A stretch of DNA of 64,000 bases from Puccinia triticina (taxonomy: Eukaryota > Basidiomycota > Pucciniomycetes > Pucciniales > Pucciniaceae): positions 1,674,001 to 1,738,000 of the forward strand of contig NC_070573.1 in the NCBI RefSeq assembly GCF_026914185.1, written 5' to 3'. Position 1 is the first letter of the stretch. Each line of letters opens with the position of its first letter. The position numbers and the translations under genes are program-made. Under the pieces are notes generated by a model. The model did no database searches. It was given only the letters and a program-made list of their open reading frames with translations, and was not told the origin of the DNA. Shown here piece after piece: positions 57,236-64,000 of the stretch.

Positions 57236-58558
57236 TTAGTCTAGAGTGGGAGTGCTAATTCCACCAGAAGGTTCAATCGATTTATTAGTGCGAGAGCTAG
57301 GTGGAAGTGACGATGAGCCTGGGCCTCCAGGCCCTCCCGAAAACAGAGAGCCCATCAGATCACTCAAAATGTTGCCTCCCTGTCGTTGTTGTCTGTACAT
57401 TTCCGGTCAAAATAGAAAAGAAAAAGGGGTTAAAAACCAAATTCAGCGGCCCAACTCAGGGGTGAAAATCGGAGGGGAAAATTGGAACAGGGCCGATGAA
57501 AGATAGGCTCTAACCTGATCCCAAAGTACATTTCAGCTAGAGTTGCAAAGCTTTCTTGGATAGCGGGCGAGGATACCCAACCGTCGAGACGAGAATAACG
57601 ACCGATCATAGCTTGATAAACTGCTTTGCCGATGGTTGGACCGGGGTGATTTGGGGGAGGGACCGAGCCATTGGGTAAAGAGCCAGGACCGACTTGGCAA
57701 GTGAGGATTAATAGCTGAAGAAAGTTCAGTGATGGGACGGAGAAGACATGGACCGTACTGTTGTTACAGTCGGCATTGAGATCACAGTTGAGTAGCTTGG
57801 GATAGGCCGAGATAGTCTTTTGGAGGAAATCTTCGAGGAAAGTGCGAGCGGAGAGGATCGAGCCAAGTTCCAGGTAGCCGAGAACACCTACGGATGCGTA
57901 TCGTCCGGAGAGAGAGCCATCCGAGTTTGATTTATCTTCTTTCGACCAAGCCCATAAGAGGTTCGATAACACTTTGGCTGCATCACGATTGCACGCCGAT
58001 AGGAGGTGGACCACGGCGGATTGGAACTGGTTCTCCTTGAAAAGTCGTTCACCAACAGCCAGGTGCAAAGCCGGATCGCCCGTCGGACAATCTCCAGCAT
58101 CACAAGACCAGGACACCGCGGCATCGATCAAGGTCTTCCTCCAGCTTCCAGAGGATCCAGTCAGAGCGATCAGCGTCAATAGCTTGTTGCGCTCCTCTAC
58201 TCCCACTGGCACATTCTTGGCCACCATCACATCCCGGATTAACATCAGCCCAAGATCGGTTCCCGAGCCCGTTTGTCCTCGCTCTAACAAGAGTCTCGAT
58301 CCTTCGAATAACAGTAAGATCGCATCCTGTGTAGAGGCTTGGTCATTCGACTTGAGAAGTCGTGCGGCCGAGGTACGATATTTCTGCAACCAATTTCAAA
58401 TCGTACGAGGCTCAGTCAGTTTTAAGCCAGAGTAGTTCTACAGCAATCAAATGATAAAATTGCTTCGGATGACTTACTTGATGTGCGGCATACCACTCCT
58501 GCTGGTCAACCAGGCTCTGAATTGACTTGAGAGTTCGGGCGAGAGACGGAGTTGGCAT
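57236..58558 (-). CDS. GET4: GET4/TRC35 homologue, tail-anchored protein targeting
   Basis: Get4 pairs with Get5 and docks the Get3 ATPase, handing tail-anchored membrane proteins from Sgt2 toward the ER. Three exons, 58478-58558, 57515-58383 and 57236-57392 (introns of 94 and 122 bp), encode 368 residues. The alpha-helical repeat domain is recognisable from QQEWYAAHQKYRTSAARLL, then LLLFEGSRLLLERGQTGSGTDL, HLAVGERLFKE and the later LLILTCQVGP...FATLAEMYFGI. The protein ends in a Gly/Ser-rich tail (SLFSGGPGGPGSSS). Length is slightly above the yeast and human proteins (about 310-330). It lies head to head with the Spt16-like gene,  about 500 bp apart. The start at 58558 is the first ATG of the conserved N-terminus, directly after an apparent acceptor, so a 5'UTR intron is possible. 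Confidence 0.9.
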
Positions 58559-59062
58559 CACTAAGAACCATCTTTCAAGTCAGCAGAGGGAAGAGCCACA
58601 TCAGGGGCCCGCGTTGACATACCTGCTGGTGCTTGTTGGATATCGAGCTCGAAGAGGCTGACTGATGGTTGTGTGTTTGAGGATGTTTTTGGGTTGAGGA
58701 ATTCTGCAAGTCGACGTGGCCAAGCTCGGAAAGCGCTCGGCCGGGCCGGGCCGGGCCTGCGGCCGCAGATGGGGCACGCGCGGAACCCGCCAGACTCAGA
58801 AGAACATCATTTATTTTCGAAATGTGCCACTGGCGACTCCGAGTCTGGTGTTCATGGCACTTGGGTCCTGACTCTCACTTCGGTCGACTGCACATTGGTG
58901 GTCCTGTGGCTCTTTCTGCAAAGCTCTGCATAAATTACCATCGAACTGGGCGTTCCACAACCATTAGACTCTATAAGTGAACAAAAATACCACTCGTGCT
59001 CTTGTGCATACCGGCCAGACGATCATCTCCAATAAACGATCGTTGGAAGTAGCACATCCGAA
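58559..59062. other. Divergent promoter region between GET4 and the Spt16-like gene
   Basis: About 500 bp. GC-rich near 58720-58790. A possible 5'UTR intron donor of GET4 (CAG|GTATGT) lies near 58621. No TATA box could be assigned firmly. Confidence 0.4.
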
Positions 59063-61801
59063 ATGCCACCTAGCAGGCTCGAGAGCGGATTGGATGTCCA
59101 GTTGTTCCGCAGGCGGCTTGAATCCTTCATCAAGTCTTGGAAGGTGCGCGCACACACAATCTTCGGGACTCTTCGCATCGGATCTGCAGATTTTTTTGCT
59201 CGACTGCCGCAGCGATCAATTTCTTTGCCATCGATTTCATGATGATTCTCCGTTTCTCTAGGACGCTGACGGACCTGGTACAGAAAAATTACAAACATGC
59301 GGAGGCATCCTGCTGGGTGAAGCTCTCCCGAGGGAGAGGAATGAACAGTTGCACGTTTTTCTTTTCGGCGACATCCTGTTCGGAACATTTATTTTTATCA
59401 CCCACACGAAGATCACAATGATTTGTTCGCCCACGCAAGCAGAAATCCTGGCTCCTCTGATCAAGGCCCCCCGTGATCAAGAGCTCTCAAACTTTGCGTT
59501 CAATGTCGATGTACAAGTGATGGTCAGGCCAGCACGAGATAACTCGTGGATGAGATACCTATTGGATGACTTCCCGTCATCATTTAGAGAGCTCTAGATG
59601 CCTCTCTAAATCCTAAATTAAGACACCCATCAAAAACTCAACCAGTGCACATGAAAGTAATGAACTGTAGGGCTAGGAAAACATTTCCCTTTTTGTCAAA
59701 AATTAAGGATTTGGGTGTGTAAATTGAGATCTGGGAGGCTCCCAGACTCGACGGGAAGTCCTCCATTGTCTTCCGTGGATGCCGTGATCACAAAACCTGA
59801 CAAGATTGGTCGCGTTGGTGGCATGAAAAAAGATAAGGACTAAATCTGGAGGGTTTCGCATTCGCCTTTCCTGTTGCTAACCCTTAGTTTTGAACCGCAG
59901 GAATGGAGGGCGTTTTTAAAAAGTGCGGGGAAGGAGACGTTACTCAAAAAAGCTGTCGACATCACAGATGAGGTCTCCGTGATGTTAGCGACCATGCACC
60001 CGGAAGAAATCGTAAGTTCATTTCGCTTTCCTTTCCGATCGCATGACAAGCTGTCTTCATGACTCAATGTGACCCAACGACAAAACTATTGGACACTTAT
60101 TGTGGGACACATGTTGGGAATGTTGTTATAGAAACGTACCGAAATCGCTTGTCAAATGAGCCACCAACTTCTGTCACTTATGTGTGAGCAAATCATTGAC
60201 CTGGTAAAGGGGCGCAAAGAAATGTACGCATGTTCTACAATTCTCCTACATTGTAGTTTTCAGACAACTGATACCAGCCCTGATTGATTTGGTGCCGGGA
60301 AATCACCTACAGAACCAATGAAGCAGTTGGAAGAATGATTCAGGCAAAACACTATGATGGCAGTATATGGGAAGAAGCAAACTTTGAACCCAATGTAAGT
60401 ATGGTGCTGACAAGAGTTTTTCTGTCCCTGGATGTTCCTTCTGACTTTCTTCTTGTTTTGACATAGTTCAACTGGAAAGACGCATCTCTGCACGGCTTCC
60501 CCCTAGTTTGATCAAGTGGCAAATATTGTTTGCAGCATGTACCGCACTTTGGCGCCGAGAGACTTAGCCACACCGGAATCTTCGTGGCTGGTTTAGGGAT
60601 ACGGTATAAATCGTATTGTTCTTATGTACTCCGTACTTTGATGGTAGATCCGCACCCAGTGAGTTCATTTGCCTCTGACAACATCAGGATGGTCAACTTG
60701 TTATGGTACCACTAGACACAACAAGCAAACTACAGCCACTTGCTCGAATTGCACAGATTTGCTCTCGGAGAGCTGAAAGAAGGTACAACCGGCCGTGCGT
60801 TTTACAATTTAGTCAAGCAAAAGGTCAAAGTCGATTGACCTCAACTTTGTCTTGACAGCAGGTTTGGATCCAGTGTACCCATACGATACCGCTTCCTTGC
60901 AAAAAATGAAAGAGCGTAGTAGTACATACTGACTCTATTTATTTCATCACAACTTATTATTATTTAGGTTGGGGCGGATCCTAGCAATCAATTGTTAAAC
61001 TTCACTGGAGACTGTCCCATAGTCCTGAAAAGCAGTATGGTGTTCAAATTGTCCCTAGGCTTTCTCAAGATCAAAGATCCATTTGAAATGGGCAAGAACT
61101 ACTTGCTTCATATTGCCGACACTGTCCTAATTGGGAAGAATGGTTCGACGATTCTATGCAATGGATTAACAGAACCATCAGGAATCACGTTTTCGAACAA
61201 CGCTTCATCTGAGTCGGATGCTACGGAAGAAGAGGATTCAAACAGTGGCAAAAAGGGATCAAAAGGTTCAGAAAGCGATCCATCCGAGCTTAATCAAACC
61301 AAAGAAGAGGAAAATTTGGGCAACAGTTCCATAAAGGATGTCGAAACAAGATTGAAAAGGTCTGAAAGCTTTGAGGAAGAGCGGGAAAACGCTAAACGTC
61401 AAAAACTTCTTACTGCGCCTTTGTTTAACAACCCGGGTCACATGGGCTCCAATACGAAAATCGACATCGACATAAGATTGGCGGCAGTCAGTGAACCGCC
61501 TAACCTTACAGCTGGAAGTTGTGCCAACCTAGTCAATGCCGATATTGAAACTTTGAGAAACGGAGGAGGAGCAATAAAAGCGGAATCCCCTGACGTTGAC
61601 GAGAGACTTGACCGGTTAAACAAAGTCAAACATTCGGTGATGAAAGTCTTGGGCAATCTTGAAAAAAGGCTTCAAGAGTTCAAGACAGAAGTCAGGGCAA
61701 GTTTTGTGGAGATGCGAAAATGGGCAGTCACAGATAAGCAAACTGACCAGCAGCATGAAGTGATACAAGGCGAAGAAAAGAGGGTCAAGAAGAAGAACTG
61801 A
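59063..61801 (+). CDS. Truncated, divergent Spt16 (FACT) N-terminal-domain-like protein
   Basis: Spt16 is a histone chaperone subunit of FACT with an aminopeptidase-like N-terminal domain. Exons read here: 59063-59143 (LDVQLFRRRLESFIKSWK), 59262 to about 59560 (DADGPGTEK..., FLFGDILF, AEILAPL), 59901-60011, 60132-60223, 60313-60394, 60467-60505, 60536-60658 (GLGIRYKSYCS...RTLMVDP), 60716-60823 (ANYSHLLELHRFAL) and 60968-61801. One or more exons between 59560 and 59900 are unresolved (KPDKIGR near 59795). The last exon contains MVFKLSLGF and YLLHIADTVLIGKNG, as in the end of the Spt16 N-domain. It then switches to an acidic Ser/Glu stretch, a basic KRQK segment and a C-terminal coiled coil. 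The dimerisation and middle domains are absent. Frames agree across most junctions, which argues against a dead copy, but similarity is weak and one intron is only 30 nt. Confidence 0.65.
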
Positions 61802-61990
61802 GAGATCTAAGAGCAATAGTGATTTCAAGGTGTAAGTTATACTTATTCTTGATAATTTACCTTCCAATATTTTTGGTTAGCTTCCTTGCAAAATTTCTTT
61901 CACCTACCATCCGTCGCCTGTGTGACAATAAAGATGGCATGTCACAGATGACGTATGTGACCGATTAGGTTCCGGAGGCGGTTTCTTCAT
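61802..61990. other. Spacer between the Spt16-like gene and the Copia-4 LTR
   Basis: Contains an AATAAA-like word (61927-61932) that could serve 3' end formation of the Spt16-like gene. Confidence 0.35.
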
Positions 61991-62065
61991 TTGGTTATCA
62001 TACATTAGGTTTTGCACTATCATGTACTGGTACTCAACCTTGTAACTCTGCTCTCTCTTCTTTCC

Positions 62066-62465
62066 TTCCTCACACGTTCATCACATTGTGTCATTCTAAT
62101 ACCTCGTTTAGGTATTAGAATTTTCCTCGAACTTGCTCGCTTCCCTCGGAGTCTTCTCTCTCCTTGCTCTGCTCACAGCTGTCTCTGGTGTTTCATAGGT
62201 TCGGTTTCCTTTTCTATCTTTATCTAATTACTTTACTCAATAAGCAATTAACACACGTTTGTCACATTGTGTCATTCTAATACCTTGTTTAGGTATTAGA
62301 CTTTTCCTCGACCTTGCTTGCTTCCCTCGGAGTCTTCTCTCTCCTCGCTCTGCTCACAGCTGTCTCTGGTGTTTCATAGGTATTAGACTTTTCCTCGACC
62401 TTGTTCGCTTCCCTCGGAGTCTTCTCTCTCCTTGCTCTGCTCACAGCTGTCTCTGGTGTTTCATA
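62066..62465 (+). repeat. Internal triplication in the Copia-4 LTR
   Basis: A ~110-bp segment ('aggtattaga...tttcctcg...gtgtttcatagg') occurs three times, at about 62110-62200, 62288-62380 and 62379-62467. The words 'cacacgttcatcacattgtgtcattctaatacc' also occur twice (62069 and 62252) in slightly different form. Confidence 0.8.
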
Positions 62466-62481
62466 GGTTATGAGCCCAGCT
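62466..62481 (+). other. Copia-4 primer-binding site
   Basis: GGTTATGAGCCCAGCT, matching the initiator tRNA-Met anticodon-arm site of Copia-1 and Copia-2 over its first 14 bases. Confidence 0.7.
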
Positions 62482-62740
62482 CATTGAGCAAGAGGATTGA
62501 TACAAGACTTCCGACGAAGCTCAAGGAACAAATAAAGCAAATACCCTGGCGAAACAAACTTCTCTTGAAGACTTCGGCCTTCATTCGCCCAAAGCCACTC
62601 CTGGGCCAGTTTCTCCAGACAAGCCATCTACCAGTTCTACAATCAAGCACAACTTAAAACCAAACATTGAATCTCTTTCAGCATTGCTTTCAGAAGATTC
62701 CAATTCTACTTTTCATCCCGAAGATCTTGTTCTCATCACC

Positions 62741-63283
62741 ATGGCCGCCGAGTCTTCCCTATCAAGTGGCTCAGCTTTGACAGGTATCAAATTGTGTACC
62801 GAAAAACTGAATCACCACAACTTCATTTTGTGGCGCTATGACATCAGGTGCTTGTTGGAGTTTTTAGGCTTAGATAAATTCTTAAAACCTCATACTCCAA
62901 CTCTCATTGCTCGCACCGACTACCAATGCAAAGTTGAACAAGTCACAAACTACATTCGAATTCATCTTTCAAGAATTGATGCGGTTTGTTTTGTTCCTGA
63001 TTTGGACGTCTATGATCCGGTGGCACTCTGGGATTCCATTCAAGATCATTATGCTGAAAGCTCCATCAAAAATTCAGCAAATCTCATGGATAAATTACAT
63101 GACTTTACTTTTCCCAAAGACACAATGGCCGACAACATTGATCAGTTTCGAACCACTTTTCAACTAATGATTGAAGTAAGCTCAGAAGATTTTGATGTCA
63201 AAAGCCTCGAACCACCAGGGGGGGAAAGTGTGGCACTCCCTGGAGAGTGCCAGACCGTATGTTCCTTTGGGAAGACTGTCTGA
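62741..63283 (+). pseudogene. Copia-4 Gag fragment
   Basis: The frame from ATG 62741 encodes a Copia Gag N-terminal domain (LNHHNFILWRYDIRCLLEF, then VALWDSIQDHY and DNIDQFRTTFQLMI). Homology ends near 63215 (SLEPP) and the remaining ~22 codons before the stop belong to the adjoining repeat. Zinc knuckle, protease and all of pol are missing, so it is non-functional. Confidence 0.8.
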
Positions 63284-64000
63284 TGTCAAATGTGTGAGCA
63301 TGTGGGATTTAGGCTTCAAATATGTTGACCTTATGTTCAACTCAGGCTGATCTTTGATCCACTCCATGGTAAACATGTTGGTAATTGAGTTGAGGGTACC
63401 CCCACTTGATGCCTGGTACACCCTGGTATTCTACACTTAGTGGTGTGTTTCAGGAATCAATTTGAGACCCCCTCCACTCAATGAATGGGTCATAAAGTCA
63501 TTGAGTGGAGATTCCCTCCACTTGATGACTGTTGGACAACCATTGATTGAAGGTTGTGTCCACTCAATGACCATATCTAAATTACCAGCCACCAAGTGGA
63601 TACATCCTCCACTCAATGACTGGTTTTTAATGTCATTGAGTGGAGGGATTCTCCACTCAAGGACTGGTGTGTATACTGGCTGTTGAGTGGGGGGGTCCTT
63701 ACTCGGTGACTGGTTCTACTGGCCATTGAGTGGAGACACCCTCCACTTGATCACAGCTCACTAGGATGGGAAAATCCCAGAGCAGTGACCAGTACTGCAT
63801 GTTGGTCATTGAGCCGGGCCTCTCCCAGCTTTAAGGACTGTATTTACTGTACTCAGCGCGGGGAAAGTCCCGGCTTGATGGACAGTATGTACTGTCCATC
63901 CTGCTGCACTTTTCCAAGCTGAGTGGCCAGTGTAGGCTGCCTACCGCGCTTGGAAAGGCTGACTAGATGACCAGCATTTGCTGGTCATTGGGCCAGGGCT
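63216..64000. repeat. Chain of imperfect hairpin repeats running off the window
   Basis: Units of about 60-70 bp alternate CCACTCAATGACTGG and its complement GTCATTGAGTGG (around 63455-63510, 63570-63645, 63650-63755). More diverged versions at 63790-64000 (GGCTTGATGGACAGTATG/CATACTGTCC type) follow. Each unit can form its own stem-loop. No coding sequence recognised. The array continues past 64000. Confidence 0.7.

Larger units (their letters stand above)
61990..63215 (+). mobile_element. 5' part of a Copia element (Copia-4), truncated
   Basis: An LTR-like region up to 62465 ends TTTCATA and is followed by the same primer-binding site as the other elements and then a Gag frame. The left end of the LTR is not defined. 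Nothing downstream of Gag is present: at about 63215 the sequence changes abruptly to hairpin repeats. No second LTR was found in the window. Confidence 0.75.

Overview
The window looks like a transposon-rich segment of a basidiomycete genome, most probably a rust fungus (Pucciniales). This is an inference. The genes are split by many short GT-AG introns (mostly 50-120 bp) and spacers are AT-rich. The gene set (GH7 cellulase without a binding module, oligopeptide transporter, DHA1-type MFS pair, quinate-pathway dehydratase) and the dense Ty1/Copia load fit a plant-associated basidiomycete. No tRNA, rRNA or CRISPR array was seen.

Layout. (1) 1-13.7 kb: a direct duplication of a ~3.8-kb block, each copy carrying a secreted GH7 cellulase gene on the minus strand (432-2030 and 10317-11915). 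The left copy is interrupted by an intact, very young Copia element (3281-8426), and the right copy keeps the empty target site. The 0.9 kb between the copies holds two foldback elements and a GCTAACGCTA-rich repeat. (2) 14.1-18.0 kb: a nine-exon oligopeptide transporter gene with a ~400-residue low-complexity N-terminal extension. (3) 18.2-24.0 kb: gene-poor DNA with a 0.9-kb foldback, a PIF/Harbinger-like non-autonomous element and a possible solo LTR. (4) 24.0-30.3 kb: a second Copia family, damaged, ending 22 bp short of the stop codon of an MFS transporter gene (30284-32944). A paralogous MFS gene with the same 11-exon structure lies at 36701-39233. (5) 41.3-46.2 kb: a relative of the first Copia element, on the plus strand, broken only by two in-frame TGA codons. 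(6) 47.0-48.4 kb: 3-dehydroshikimate dehydratase. (7) 49.6-52.7 kb: a 16-exon gene of unknown function, made largely of 27-114 nt exons whose lengths are multiples of three, four neighbouring ones arising by tandem duplication, with a hydrophobic N-terminus. (8) 53.6-54.7 kb: a run of more than a dozen short perfect hairpins. (9) 54.7-56.9 kb: a broken coiled-coil gene interrupted by an inverted-repeat element containing a 33-bp minisatellite. (10) 57.2-58.6 kb: a GET4 homologue. (11) 59.1-61.8 kb: a divergent, truncated Spt16-like gene, head-to-head with GET4. (12) 62-64 kb: the 5' end of a fourth Copia element, cut off by a chain of hairpin repeats that runs out of the window.

The strongest candidates for something undescribed are the mini-exon gene (49602-52660), the adjacent hairpin array, and the Spt16-like gene that keeps only the N-terminal peptidase-like part of a FACT subunit. 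All four Copia elements carry a primer-binding site matching the anticodon arm of initiator tRNA-Met, as in Drosophila copia. Two of them have non-TG/CA LTR ends and the same 5-bp target duplication. All splice junctions were placed by eye from reading frame, GT-AG signals and family alignment.
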